Source: Hawksworthiomyces lignivorus (lineage: Eukaryota; Ascomycota; Sordariomycetes; Ophiostomatales; Ophiostomataceae). Taken from it: DNA of 64,000 nucleotides. The DNA lies in contig NTMA01000006.1 in assembly GCA_002917075.1 (NCBI GenBank), forward strand, positions 248,001 to 312,000. Direction: 5' to 3'. How positions within the stretch are numbered: position 1 is the first letter of the stretch; each line of letters begins with the position of its first letter. The notes below the pieces were generated by a model. It saw only the letters and a list, made by a program, of their open reading frames with translations, did no database searches and was not told the origin of the DNA. A program made the position numbers and the translations under genes. This document shows positions 22,292-36,133 of the stretch, in pieces.

Positions 22292-24339
22292 TGTTCGAAG
22301 ATTGTTTGGTGGAAAGGTGATCAGAAGATAAGCGAGCGACAAGCTGAAAAATTGGTTAGCACTTTTTTTCACTTGTGCAGAGTGTGAATCAAAACTGTAC
22401 ATGGGGAGGTGAATCAGTTACTTGGAACAGAACTTAAAAAAGCAATTGACTCGTAATGTCAAATAGAAGCGAAAGTGGTCGAAGCGAACGTAGTTTAAAA
22501 ATAGTTGAGAGAAGAAAAGGAACTGCAAAGGAAGAAGGTGTACTGTAAGAAGAGCCCGTGAAAGTGAAGATGCTGTAAGGCTGTGTCTCCGAGGCTGTCT
22601 AATCTACCCTTTGGCTGAGAGGTGTGGCTTAAGGATAAAGACTTGATTTTAACACAGTGCGGGAAGAGATGGGCCAGGATAGAAAAGAACGAGTAACCAG
22701 GTAGCCACGGTTGGACTATGGTGGTTGCTCAAGGAATTCTTTCGTTCGAAAGTGCAACTGTAGACTCCGTGCGAAACGTTCCTTCGTGAAGCTGGCTTGA
22801 CAGTCTTCTTTTCCAAAAAACGGACCTCTTTGCTGCTGCTTCTGGGTTTGACGAATCCCCAGAGTCTTGTCTCGTTCTGTGAAGCGTCTCAGTGTTGAAT
22901 GCTCTTTAGTTTCCTGAGTATTGTTATATTGCTCGCTTTCAAGTTTGAGCGACCGAACACGACAATAGAAACTTTGAAACTGCTCTGGCTGTCGTTTGGC
23001 AGGGATCAATGTAGAAAGACAAGGAGCAAGACGTAGCCAGAAAGCAAATGGTAAAACAAAAGTTATCTGTATTTGCTGGTGTGACTGCCACGGATTTTCT
23101 TTATCGTTTTGTACGGTACGAATTCTAGAATGTGACTCTTTTCCGAAGCTGTCCTTCTGTGGGTTATTGTTTTTTTTCTTTATATAAATATCTCGAGATA
23201 GCGACGGACAGGTTTTTGGTTTTCTTCAACCTCTTTCTCGTCTCCAAACTTCAAAAAAAAATACAAAGAAACAAAGCGAATGACAGGAGCCGCGAGGACT
23301 TCCTTAGGTTTGCTAAAAGCGAGTGTGGGTTTGAGAGCAAAAAATTTGCAGCGAAAGTGCCGAGATATCGTAAAGATGATGATTTGAAAGAAAGGAGGAA
23401 AAGAAGGAAGGCTCGCCGGAGAGGGGAGCCTTATAGTTAAATACTACTAGAACAGGTGGGCGGTGCAGAGGCAGAGTGAGCAGGGCGACGGGTACAAGGT
23501 GCCGGTGAATGTGTGAGAGCATCAGGCGAGACAGAACCATCAGGGGGACCGGGGGAGGGGCGTGTGGAAAGAGCGGAAGGGCGTACAAAAGATATTATTA
23601 GGGACAGACAGAACGGGGAGGAGCGACCCTGCTGGCTAAGTCGGGTTGAGTGAGAAACAAAGCTTTGGGCGGCGGAAGAGCTAGGAGCATGAATGGCTGG
23701 TTGGGTGTGAGTGGGGAGACAGAGTGGAGGCAAAGAAGGGCAGGCACCGAAACAACCAGAAGAATAATACCAAGATTATCGCAAAAAATACGAATGGGGT
23801 TCTGTAAGGAGATACCGGCTCAGGCGTATCTGAGTACAAGAGTATGTCCACATGAAACATTGTAGTGCCTGGGCAAATAGAAAGATAGAATGTAGAAAAC
23901 GCAATGCGCTACCCGTGGCAGTTGAGGGAAAGGAGCTCCCAGCAAGTACTTACATAGGACTGCATATAGAGTGAAATAGCAAATGGACACAAGAGAAAAG
24001 AGCGCTGAACCATAACACCAAACTTAAAATATACGGTAGGTTTGCAGCATCTGGAGCTTCTGGCAAATCCATTAAAAACCAAGAGGTTGCCGTAATAGGA
24101 ATGGTGGCTCTGGGGGAGCACGATACGTAAATGTGCATATAATACCTAGGAACCTTCATGCTGGAGGGAGTAAAAGTAAAATGCAAATGAGCAGATGGAC
24201 GAAAACGACTCCAGCAAACAGAGCGCTGTAGAAAATACACCTCAAGTAGAATCGAAAAGAAAGATGGGGCGTAGTGAAAAAAAGAATGTGTGGAGATGTA
24301 CTCTGTAGGGCATGGTTTGCTCGTACGTGTTACATACAC

Positions 24340-24348
24340 TACTCCGTA
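24340..24348. repeat. TACTCCGTA element
   Basis: One of five exact copies in the window; the others are at 8369-8377, 46733-46741, 61389-61397 and 62945-62953. All are outside coding regions. Function unknown. Confidence 0.4.
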
Positions 24349-24373
24349 GGCATATTGTGTGCGGAATGGTAGT

Positions 24374-24387
24374 GGGGGGGGGGGGGG
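24374..24387 (+). repeat. Poly-G homopolymer (14 G)
   Basis: An uninterrupted run of 14 G in AT-rich intergenic DNA. Such a run can fold as a quadruplex and is also prone to sequencing length error. Confidence 0.8.
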
Positions 24388-27300
24388 CGTACGGGAATAG
24401 CAAGCGTCGTTACCATATTATTCTAGGTGTAAGTACAATCGCTAAGGCAGAAGTCAATTGTTGAGATAACCTCACACACATGTCAATAATACACGTATTT
24501 CTGTCGTGCCTCTCGAATTTTTCCGTCGGGCTTAGCATCAAAAAGTCCCCAACAGCAAGAGCGAGGCAAGTGCGTACGAATTCCCTATATTTCATATCAT
24601 CGTATCCTCGTCCGTTTACTCGTCATCCTATAAGATACTCAAACTATGATTTCGCGTGTTGGGAGAGCCGAGCCTGCAACGGGCATGTTTGCCCTTGTTA
24701 TCATTGTTTGAGGGTATGAGACGGGAGGATTGTAGGTGAGTGCAATACATTAACATTCGGAAAAGAGATGCGTATAAAATATCATGGGAAAAAAGGTGAT
24801 ACATGAAATCGAGAAAAGGATAGATTATGATAAACAAGAAGACTAGAACTCGTAAAAATAGCTTTTCTAGAAATAATGGGTTTAACGAATCTGCTGTTAA
24901 GCATACTATGTTATTTCTTTACTGGTATTTATGTAGCACCATCAAAGCGCTTATGGTATCAGTTTGGAATTTACACAACCCAGCAGTTAATAAAAAGGCC
25001 ACTTCCCCAGTCTTTCTTTACCACTGCACCCCCACATGCGATGACCTGCGCTCTGCCATGTTGCGGATGCTATCATAGTCAAGTTCTCTAGCTGAGTGAC
25101 TTTGTTACGTCATGGGTGGTGAGAAGTCGCGCTTGGGAAGGGTGTGAGCAGAGGCGTTAGATTTGAGATGAACTTGGGCAAAAGCACACTGGAACGAAGA
25201 GCGGAGAGGCTAGAAAGCAAGTACATAGACGGCAAAAAGAAATGCGCTGAGCAAATTATGCAAATCGTATATAGCGATTTTCTCTCTTAGTTTAGGCTCG
25301 AACGATGTGGATGTACTTTTTCAATTGGCCTCTTTCTACCTCTCGCTTCAGTAATCGCTGACGTCGAGACGGGCAAACTAATGCTATACTTTTTAATGAA
25401 TACATGCGGAGAGTTTCTACCGCAAAAAGATCACAGTGTCTGGTGCTACTGTAGTCCGACCAGACACTGGAAGTGTTCCAACTCGTCTCTCTGTAGATAT
25501 ATTTTTTTTCTCCCTTTTTTGTGCTTTCTTGCCTTCTAACCGATTTGCGCCAGCGTTTACTCCACAATACTACGTACTAGTATCAACTAGTCCAGGTGAG
25601 AACCAACCGAATTGACAATGCCGGATTATCCTAGCGTCTTCACCATGCTATGTTCCATGCACCTCTATTATCCTAGGAAATAAAGACGGTTAGGTAGAGG
25701 GAAAGGCAAGTAATCAGTGCTGGAAAATGTTTAGTAGAGAAGAAGTAGGTTGTGAATTTGAAATACAGAAGACTAGAAGTTGACGATTTTCAATTACCAG
25801 TTTACCTTTCTATTTTATTTTATTCCACCTCATTTTTCTTGGTGTGTCAATTTTTTAAATATTTTGAATATGATTTCTATTTATTTGCCATGTTAGAACA
25901 CAAGCGTCGTCGTTATATTGTGGTTGTATCCTTAAGGAATGAGGTACACGAATAAAAACTGACAGAAGCAGGGTTCAGTAACTTCTTCAGAAGAGGAAGT
26001 AAAAGGACAAGGTATTGCCAATTAGACCAATCATGTATGGCTAGTGACATTCTGGAAGAGCACAGAGAAGAAAAAGGTATGGTTCTGTGTGGTTGGTTGG
26101 AATTGGAAACAACTGGGGCAGTGCATCGGTTTTATTAGTTTTATGATATCTCTCTAATACCTTTTCCACTAAAACCTTCTAGCAAAGTATGCTCAATACT
26201 CAAAGGCTCGATGACATAGCCGGAACGCAGTTATTGCCGGATTCCTGCAAGTGGAGACATGCTATTAGTGCATAGAAAACTTCTTTCGCAACCGCCGTGG
26301 AGTAAGTACTGTAGCCTGTATAGGCTGACACTACACGGCATCCTCTCGGCCAATTTTTTGGTACATGCACAAGTGTGGCCCTTCAGCAGAAAGTGGGCAC
26401 AAAATAAAAGAAGAAAATAGGAAGCCAGAAGGATGTCATCGATTAAAATAGCAGAACAGGAAATGTTACGTAGCACAAAAGCAAACCAAGAGCAACAACC
26501 ATAATGTGACTTTGAGTCTTATTCAATCATAGGCAAGATGGAAAGTGCCTAGACACCATATATACCGAACGAGCAAAAAGTACATCCTAACACGAAATAC
26601 AAATAAATGATATCATCTTTTCTCACTAGATTTTGCGTAGCATGTTACGAGTCGGTCTGACTCGCCCGCCCCGAAGCACAATGCGTTAAGGGAGGGGAGT
26701 ACATTCAGAGCCAAGGCTCATAGGCCGTTAATTTATCAACTGGGCGCAGCATACTTAAAAGATGACTTAAATTCCCTTCATAGGACCAACAAAAGGCCGA
26801 CTGGTCACCAATTATTTAATGGCATGAGAAGGTCTTAGCTTGAGCCTGAGTTTTAGAGAATTCTAAATGAAGCTATGGGATGGTCCGACTGCGTCCCCAG
26901 GTTCCCAGAAGTTATCTACTTCCCGTACCTATATCGGAATAGGGAGGTTTTTGAATTTAGTGTCCCCGCGAAGGTGGCTACGCAGAGAGGTTGGGACGAA
27001 TAGCAGCTCAACCCAGCTGTCTCCCTGTCACTGTCTATTTCCTTTCCCGTATTCGATACCAAAATAACTCAATGGGGGACCGTTCACAGGTGCAGAGATA
27101 TACCTTCCTGCCCTTTTTTTCTTTCTCGGTCAATTTCGGCATAGATCTGATAAGCGAAAGAAGAAAATGAGACCGAGTAATAATGATATGGAATGAAGAA
27201 ACTAATGAAGATCCTCGTGATCAATGGAGAAAGAAAACTGACGTTTTAGCGGCAGCACGAGATAAACCCCCATCCTCCCAACGTTCCGTTATCACGGATT

Positions 27301-28558
27301 TACCATCCTAAAAGGAAAAGGCGGTGATGCCAAAAATAAACATTTCCCCTCTTTCTGTCTTTGTCTTTGTAATGAACATATCGTAAGATGCGTGCTCGAG
27401 TATGTGGTGCCTTTACGAAGTCCTTATTCGAACCTGTCAGTCTTCAAAGAACAATGGCTGCACAAGTACTGCTAAAGAAAGACGCTATGATCTGCAACAA
27501 GGGCGCTTAGTTTCACCAGATCGCTCGTTCGTCCATCTAAACTATGGCGGTTAGAGGAGACAAGTTCTGTCAGATCTGCTTTCTCACATTAAATTTGTTC
27601 TCCTCACAGCCTTTTAAATTCCACTGAGCGATATATAATATCTTCTCCAAATGCAACATCTATAGAGCGGTGGTGAGGATACATCTTTGGTTCTTTTATT
27701 AAAGCAGCATCGTCATTTCTTTTAGCACAGAGTACGAAATACGAAATCGAAGCATAGGTCCTTTAAGCATGCGCTATCGTTTGTTCTTAGTGTATTGATA
27801 TTGATGCCCTGTGCAGTTCTTGATCCCATATGATACTTCCGCCTCGTTCACAAGGAACATTGCCGCACATTCACATTCGAAGCATATAAATTGCAACGCC
27901 AATAGCGCTCTACTTGATGTAAGCCCCATAGCATGCGTTCTTCGCAATGCCTTGAAGTCCTGTACATCACTTGTCTTTAGTATATTGTATTATTGTTTTG
28001 CGAATCTCTATGGAGATTTTCTTGACACATATTTTTTGGGGCTTCGACTCGGGCATTTGACAACTTGAGACTGAGTGGCTAGTTGCTGTTTCGAAGGGTT
28101 CAGTTTTCAAAGCAATCACATACGTACGCCATGGGCGCCCCTCACCAGCCGAAATCTCGGATTGAATGCTACTGTGGAACAGAAATAGAAGGTAGACAAC
28201 AACACGAATCTCTACATCAACATTCCTTTCTTTAATATTCCTAACTTCTAACAAAAAGCTTCACATTTATGTATAGAAGAGCTAAGAGCCATGCGGGAGT
28301 ATCTCTATTAAATCTTTAAGGCGGTCATCACGTTCTTGGTTTCTGTACGGCCCACGTAGAACAAGAAGTTAATTTTTATTTTGGAAAAGAAATGTGCGGA
28401 AGCCACCCAACATGCAGTGTGGATTATGGTATGCAGTGCAAGTATGTAGAGAAGAGGTTGGTAAGTGGAGGCTTAGAGTCGAACCCCCCTGCCTGGTACC
28501 CGTTCTCCCTGAGAAATTCCCACACCCTCCCCCCGGCTTCTCTTTGTGGCTATCCCTC

Positions 28559-28582
28559 ACCTTTTCTCTCCCGAGAAAAGGT
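28559..28582. repeat. Hairpin: 10-bp perfect arms, 4-nt loop
   Basis: ACCTTTTCTC is followed after TCCC by its exact reverse complement GAGAAAAGGT. It could be a transcribed hairpin or a paired protein site; no gene is adjacent. Confidence 0.5.
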
Positions 28583-29239
28583 CTGTTCGCATGCCTGTCC
28601 ACTGACATCGTCCGCCTAGATGAAACAGCAGTTTCTCGTATCCCAATTTGGCACTCTCCCGACATATCTTGTGGGTTGGTCGTTGTATTATTTATAACAA
28701 TAAACTCAAAATACTATTGGGACGAAAAGGAGGAAATACCATTCTTAGTGGCTTGACTTTCTCCTTTTCCAGAGGCGGGAAGCACATGATGGCTGGGGAG
28801 AATACCATCACATCACATCTCTAACTTCCAAGTTCACACGTATTTACGTAGTATTTCCGGAAGAGCGCCATCAGTCTAAACCTCTTTTACATCTTTTCTG
28901 CATATTTCGAGCCTTGCCATTTTCCACGCTTTGACCCGACCACTTGCTCAGTCGAAGAGCGAGAAAAGCTTAAAAAGCAGCATGATGTACCTTCTTCGAA
29001 AACGTAAATGAGAGAAATAGGCTAGTACTCAGTATGACAAGACGGCACTCCACCAGCTGCCCACCGGGTATACTCTACCGCACACAGTTGGTATCAGTTA
29101 GGTCGTCTCATTTTCGGCCTCAACCCGGCATCGTCAAGTACTCGCAAATGCGAGGTAGTCGCCTTCAAATGCACTACCTATTTGGTGTGCAACGCAGGTA
29201 ACATTGGAGTGCTCCTAAGCAGGACCTTGGAAAAACTAT

Positions 29240-29259
29240 GGGTCACCAAAAGGTGACCC
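29240..29259. repeat. Hairpin: 8-bp perfect arms, AAAA loop
   Basis: GGGTCACC AAAA GGTGACCC forms an exact inverted repeat in intergenic DNA. An 8-bp stem of this kind is expected about once by chance at this scale. Confidence 0.4.
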
Positions 29260-32200
29260 TAACCTAATGGAATGTACATGATGGAATGGAACAGGTGGGC
29301 GTCTTGTTCTAAGTGTAAGGGGTATGTACTCGTACTGTATTTCTGTCTTTGTTCTTCCAAGCTCTCTCCCCTGTAGGACCTCCTGCCAGCCTACTTCGCC
29401 TAGCTATCACACAATCATAGCCTATTTAGAACTCTCCCTGACCACCGGCTTCGACCGGTCGTTCCTTCCCACGAGTTAAGACCATCCTGAATAGCTTTAG
29501 GTCCTTTGTATTGGGAGAGGTGATCTGTTGCTTACTTGCAAACATCGCCTGATACAATGAGCGCCGCCTAGTCTTGGCACCGTATTATTTACTAATTTTT
29601 GAAAGTTGGGACATAGTTTCAATGTTTACATTTTAAGCAAGCTAACCTAAATGTGTATTGGGTATATTCGAAAGAGAATTGCATCGAGCGCTCCTCTCCG
29701 GACATGATGGATCGAATGAAAGCCCAATACCAATAATATATGATTGGCAGCCAAATCATCAACGAATAACGTTGACAGAACGAAACCAGCTTCATAGCTA
29801 GCTTTCTCTGTGAAGCGTAGGCTTCTAGTAAAGCTTTTGCCGTTTAAAGGGGAAAGAGAGACTAGGTAGAACCAAGCAAACCACACAAATTACGGCGTAA
29901 ACAAAAGCGACCAGGGTGGCGGAGACAAATGACGTCCTCCGGCGACATGTTCAACAGCCTATTCCTCAAATAGTTTAGCGTATTTCTATTTTGGATGATA
30001 AACTTTTTTTCTTTTTGGCTAGTACGTACGAGTACACAACCTAAAAACCGCCTACTAGTGCATGCTCCCTGCAAGAGTGCCATGCAACACCACCAACACC
30101 CACCGAACAAAAAAAGCAAGCCCCAGGAGCGGACAAGAATGCCAAGGCGCCAAGAGTACCCACGCAGGAGCAATGGAAGTCTCCTAAGCAGACATCCGCC
30201 AACCAGATGCCTGAAGTTTTTGTGTGCACCGAAGCTAAAGATTCCGCTAATAGGACAAAATTTGTCCCAGAATCCTCTGACGTAGACTTGTTTCTAAAAG
30301 GCCACCCTCCTTAACGACGGCCACTATTTTGGCAAGCTGGTATTACCTTCAACCTCCTTTCGAGAAATAGCTTATGCTCACGCCATCACTGCAGGCCACT
30401 GGGTTCACTTGTGAATTAATTTGGCGTAGACGCAAGTATATGTGGTTCGTCATCTTTCTTTTTCTTCTCACCAGATTCCGCACTTACTAGTGCATTAGCG
30501 AATAAGAGCAAGAAGGTTGAAGGAGCAGGAGACACAAAGGAAGTTTCCAAATTGGCTTTGAAATGGGTTGGTAGAGATGCAAGGATTATCAGCAATAGCG
30601 CACTGAAAAATGCATGCCACAAATTTCTCCAGAGCTATAATGTATTGCATGCGCTAAAACCCTTGGCTGAAGTAATTCCACTGTAGTCGCCACGTCTTCG
30701 AACGGACATTCAACATTTTCGTGGCAACTCATCGACTTTGCTCTAATTGATCTTACATTTCTCCTGCTTGTGTATCTTACCAGTCTTTCTTTCTTGTTTT
30801 CACGTTGCCATACTTTTCTGATCCGCAGGCTGTTCCACACTGCCAGCAATCCCTCTACCTTCCTCCTTTCTCCTTCCCACTTCTTTTTGCTACGTTTCAT
30901 CCGCCGGTCAATCACCCTACTACGATAACCGTCTCTACTACTAACCCTCCCTTCCCCCCCTCCACTCATCTGTCATTATTTTATTCTTCTACCGCATCAC
31001 GTCTTTTGTCGCATGCTTTCCTGCCCCCTCCCCCCTTAGCTATATCTGGACAGGTTGGTTCTCGCCTGCGTTGACCAATCCTTAACATATCTAAGCACTT
31101 TGTTTTATTCCCCAGGCAGACAGGCAACACATCACGGCACGACGGAGACACGAAAATGGTCCGTGAATCGCAGCCATCCGCAACGGTTTGGTCACGCGAA
31201 GCTTGTGATACTATTGGCTAACCGAGAGACCTAAAAATAAAAGGTGGAATATCGCGTGGCTAGCTGCTGGGCTCCTACATGTAGATTTCCTTACGTGTTA
31301 ACAGCATCTCCCTTTGTTGTAAACAAAAAATTTCTACCGTAGACAAAAGCAAACGTCATGAGAGATTTGCATTGCTTGGCCACCTCCAATCATTCTGTGA
31401 ACCCACGGCTCCGTGCCACTACCCAATGTTGGCTGCTGCTGTTTTTATTTTGTTTTTTTAACAAAAAAAGGCCGCAGCTGCATCTCTAGCTAGCTTCTTC
31501 ACTTTCCCCTCCCTAGCGTTTAACGCAACATACAACCTGATTCAGTGTGGCGTGCCCCAGGTCACTTGGCGAAGGGTGGCAGGATTGAATAGGAACCAAA
31601 GTTTGCCGCAATCGAAGTTCCTGGTGTAGGCATATTTCAGTCTACTTCAGGACGATCCTGGGAAAACTGCTAAAACTAACAAGTTGGGTAGCTTTTTACG
31701 CGAAGTTGAAGTATCTGTACGCAGTGACAGATGAAAGGGAAAGGAATCAAGCTAGCACCCAAACAAGAGCGACCACCAGCGGACGTAGCGCCAACTAGCA
31801 GGCAGAAAGGACAAAGTTTGGTCTTTCATGAGGACCTTCGCAAATGCTCACAGATTAGTTCACCGGTGCGAATCCACCCCAAATAGAGACACTTTCCAGA
31901 TCACTCACTAAACAGCGGAGCATTATTCTGCTCCGCTACCATGGTGCTTCCTACGTCTTACTATTCTCTTCTTTCTTCGGTGCCGGCGAAACAACAACAC
32001 CGCACCAGCAAGATTTCCAGAAAGTTTTCTTTCTCAGTTTAGTGCCACGAGTCTTGCACTGTTGAAGTTTTTAGGGCGATGAAGTTAACTTATTCCTGAA
32101 CAGTGAATTGCATGGAATGTGCCATGGTTATGTTATCACGTATGTATATACAGAAATAAGTGTGTGATTCATTCTCACCACAGTGCTGTGGTATGAGTTC

Positions 32201-35200
32201 GGAATTTGGATCTCAAGCCTTCTGCCGCGACGCTAGGTTTGGAAAGAGCAAACTGGATAGAATAAAGGGAGCCCATATTCGCGGAAACAGCGGGAATTGG
32301 TGTATAACAAAGCATACAGCATTCCGCATAATAGAACATAAAAACAATCACTTCACTCTGTTTTAACGATATAGAGCGGCGAGAAGCGGTGAGCGAATAA
32401 GATAGCTACTGTACATAAAATCATGGAAGTCAAACTGAGCGAAGTGAGAAAGGCCGCAGGAAAGAAAACGCACCGACGATTCCGGGAGATTACTTACCCC
32501 GATCTACCACCAGATTACAAGCCAATTTGAAGCTAAAGGCTTGGCTACAAGACACAAACCAAATCCCGACGAGAACCCTTACCAGGTATATTCAACAGAC
32601 AATCATCTTACCTCTGCGTAGAAAGGATATAAAAGAGGGACGCAAGGATAAACCAAGGCTTTTTGCGTGTAGTTTCTATTTCGATTGTTATGTTGTTAAG
32701 AGTACCTTAGAGGGGTTACATGTTTGTTCCAGTCTTTCCCATAGACGATTGCCACGCGCAAGAGCCGGTTTTCCGGTTTTATACCTAATCCTAGAAGGTT
32801 TTGAGAACCTTAAAGAACAAACTCGAAAAATAGTGGGTTATGTCTTTTCTTCTTAGTCTCTTTTCAACGCTACAACTATACATAAGCGTGTGTCCGGTAC
32901 CTCTTCAAGCAATAATTTGACCCAAGGAGCACAAAAAAGGGTGCAGTGAGCCGGAAAAGCGTCCTACTCGGTGGTTGGTCAGTGCCATTTTTTGGTTGGC
33001 GGGTTCTTGGGGATGGTGTGAATGTGAGTAAGAGAGTAGATCGCTAAATATAGAACAGCCAATGAAATCGGCCGGCATTTCTTTTACTGGCAGCCCCGTT
33101 TGCGTTGTGATATTAGGGGCAGCTAGCACAGAATAGGACGGAAGATAATATCATAACACCACAATTCTCGCCTTTTTGCCTTCAGCTTCCCAGCTGCTAT
33201 ATTTGTACACAACCTGGACAACTTCGGATATGCTTCTCTCTTTATTTTGCCCGTGGACAGTTTCTGCATCTCCGTAGGGCCCTTCACACAGCAACAAACG
33301 CGTGTTCCTGTCTCGTTGGTGAGTAGGTTTCTACCTCATGATTTTCCTTTTTCGTTGATTTGGCCAACCAATCTCGTCAAGTCATTCTTTAAGCTCGTCA
33401 GGTTAGCAGCACAAGATATATACGCATATAAGCTCGCCTCTTGCAGATCCCTTAGAATTAGTGATCGCGACCGAGCTATGTATCTCATTAGCATGGACTA
33501 GATAATAATGGGTATGGTTTGCAACACCTTGAAAACCCAGGCACTCCTTAGACTCTTCTTTCCCTTTAGTACGTTCTGGAGGCCCTTATATAGACCCCTC
33601 AAGCCTGCCAAGGGACGCTAGACGTAAAGATGGTAAACAAATTATTAGAGGCAGCACCGGAAAACGCAGTCTTTGTCTCAAAACACGCAAGTAGCAAAAA
33701 AATCAGGCATAACTGGTTATCTCCTGTGCCCGTTGACAGGGTCTGCGTCGTTAGGGTGTAGATGCTCTGTCGGGCTGCATAGCAGCTCGAGTTTGGAAGA
33801 TATATTTGAGCTACATAGTTGTGTATATCAAAGGCAGTGCAGCTTTATGCTCATCTTTCCCGGTCAGTGACTGACTTGCTGAGTTTCTGTACCTTAACTT
33901 CTATTATTTACTGTGTCCTAGTCTTCTTGAAAACAGCTGGCGAGCTTGCCTTTCCTATACGGATGCATGTAGCAATATTTCTTCGTTATTTCTTTCAGCT
34001 CTGTGTTTGTGGGTTGGCCTCCTAAAAGTTCTCCATCTCCAGCCAAGCCAACCAGTGAGTTTGCACGGATGGCCTTTCATCAAACCGTACGTCCTATGTC
34101 GTAGAACAGAGACTGCAATAAGTTCAAAAAGTAGCCAAAACACAGTGCACAGAATCGAGTGGCTTGGAAAACAAAGGCGTTCTTCTTTCCGGTGTAACCC
34201 AGATCAGAGCCATTAGCCAATCCTTCGGAACTGCCGTGTCGGAACGGGGAACTTAGCTTACGAAACAAGGGTGCTTCCCGTGTCTCCTACAGCTCAAATC
34301 CCTTTGCCATGGAAGGCTTACCTTTGTTCGCCATGGTATACTTTCGTTTTTATTCGCCATTTTCATTCATTATTGCATTTGATGAACACCATGGGGTGCA
34401 CAACAAGATTTTCTTCAATATTCGCATGCGTTCTAAAAGCGAGCATGAAGGTGCCCAAAGCCTCGGGTTTTGATGTTGAATCTGTTAGCCAAATTACCAT
34501 GCGCAGTGCTGCCTTTGGTTTTCATTCTCATTCATTGGCGTTTTTGCACCTGAAACCCTTTCTTGGGACTTGTGACTACGCTTAATGAAGAAGCTTTATT
34601 GCTCGTCTCTCTTTTTTGGGGGTGGGGGGCTATCTACTGCTTTCGCCATAGTTGCATGTAACAGCTTTATGACTCTCGCCTTGTTTGTACTAAGCACTGT
34701 GGCTGAGTTTTGAACATGACCGTTTTTTTACGCCACTACACACAATATTTTAGCAGAACGGGCCGATATCACCATACAGGCGGAGACTCTATTTGGTGAC
34801 TTGTAATTTGCCATGTTTTGCTTTTGTGCTTATTTCGATGCAATGTTTCATTCATTGCCACCACCTGCCCTCGAGAACTTCTCGGTGATTTCCTTTTTCT
34901 GGTCCTTCTAGTTCTAGTAACCAGAGTGTTGTAGCGTTTCGCAGTGAAAAGAAGGAAAGAAAAAACCGAAGAAAACAGTTGCTTTATTGGTATTATTTCT
35001 AGAAACTTTCTGTCTCCTCGGCCCTTGAATATGAGGAGCCTGCTTACATGCGACACCAAAGAGCTAGATCAAAGTCACGTTGTTTATTTTCTGTGTCTTA
35101 TGTCACATATCTTAATTCCTAGGAAAACTGAGGAACTGTTGTGGCCCTGGCTACCGAGAACAGAGTTTATGTGCATGTACAGTCGCAAAAATCAGATGAT

Positions 35201-35262
35201 GTGCGTGAACCTGCTTCGTTTCTCTAATTGAATGACGGCACCCACCGAATAAATAAAAGAGA

Positions 35263-35279
35263 TTCCCGTAGTACGGGAA
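35263..35279. repeat. 17-bp palindrome with one central base
   Basis: TTCCCGTA G TACGGGAA is an exact inverted repeat with 8-bp arms. Its length is compatible with chance. Confidence 0.35.
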
Positions 35280-36133
35280 AATAACTTATAGAAATCATAC
35301 CGTCCCATGCGAGAGGAGAAGCGTTTTCCTTTTATGTTGAGAAAATCAGAGCAGTATCTCTTAGCTTGCACAGCATAATTTAATTTTCAGCACAGTCTTG
35401 AGGCTTAATGTGTCTGGTTTAATGTTGAAGTGCTTATCAACATTTTAAGCACTCGTTGGTCCTTATTTCCTTTGATTCTTTTAATGCCATTACCCTCACC
35501 AGTAACTGAAAAGGGAAAATCCAGAGGGGCCATTAGTCCCCTGGTTCCGTCATTACCTTACTTCTTCCCTGTTGTGTCAGACTTGCGTGCCTGTCTTTAT
35601 ATTACCAGACAGCAAGCCGAGCAGTTGTGTAATCCTTATAAAGAGAGAGATCAAGAAAGAAAAGATAATTTGTTGGAAAGCGAAACAGTCGCCAGCAAAA
35701 TAAATATACTCTATTCGAGTACTTGAGGTACTAAGCAGTCTGCTGTGCTGTGGCACATGACATCGCACCGACGACGAACAATCAACCCGCTTGATATCAA
35801 AATCTGCGAGAAACACAATCTCTTTATACTTGAGAGATTAAGGTAGATTGACTCTATTTCACTCGTTCTATAGACGTAATCACAGCACGTCTCTTTCCTC
35901 TGATTGACCGATGAAGCCTAAAATATACGTATGTATCTTAAGGTCATCTCTCACATAATAGATACAATGAAGAACATGAGCTGTAAAAGTCTGGCATATC
36001 CTTTTTGTTGAAATTTATTCATTAGTCTCTCTGGTAGCAATCCTTATGCTAGCCTTAAACCACATTTCATTTCACGTCGTTAATAAGTTCTTAGAAGCTA
36101 CCGGCTGGTCACCTCAAAACTATGGGATTGGTT

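Larger units (their letters stand above)
22292..36133. other. 13.8 kb gene desert
   Basis: I found no supported gene. 22292 to about 23450 is likely the long leader and promoter of the Zn2Cys6 gene; a TATAAGG (minus strand) lies near 23430. Elsewhere frames are under 130 codons, without domains. Notable pieces: a 14-G run at 24374-24387, a CT-rich plus-strand tract at 30775-31060 resembling a fungal promoter/leader but with only a 21-codon ATG frame after it, a 10-bp hairpin at 28559-28582, an 8-bp hairpin at 29240-29259, and palindromes at 32177-32192 and 35263-35279. I recognised no transposase or reverse-transcriptase motif, though heavily mutated relics could hide here. Confidence 0.45.

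Noticed and set aside
28470..28500. Possible tRNA T-loop (minus strand GGTTCGACTC)
   Set aside because: The flanking bases cannot form the 5-bp T stem or acceptor stem and no A box is present.
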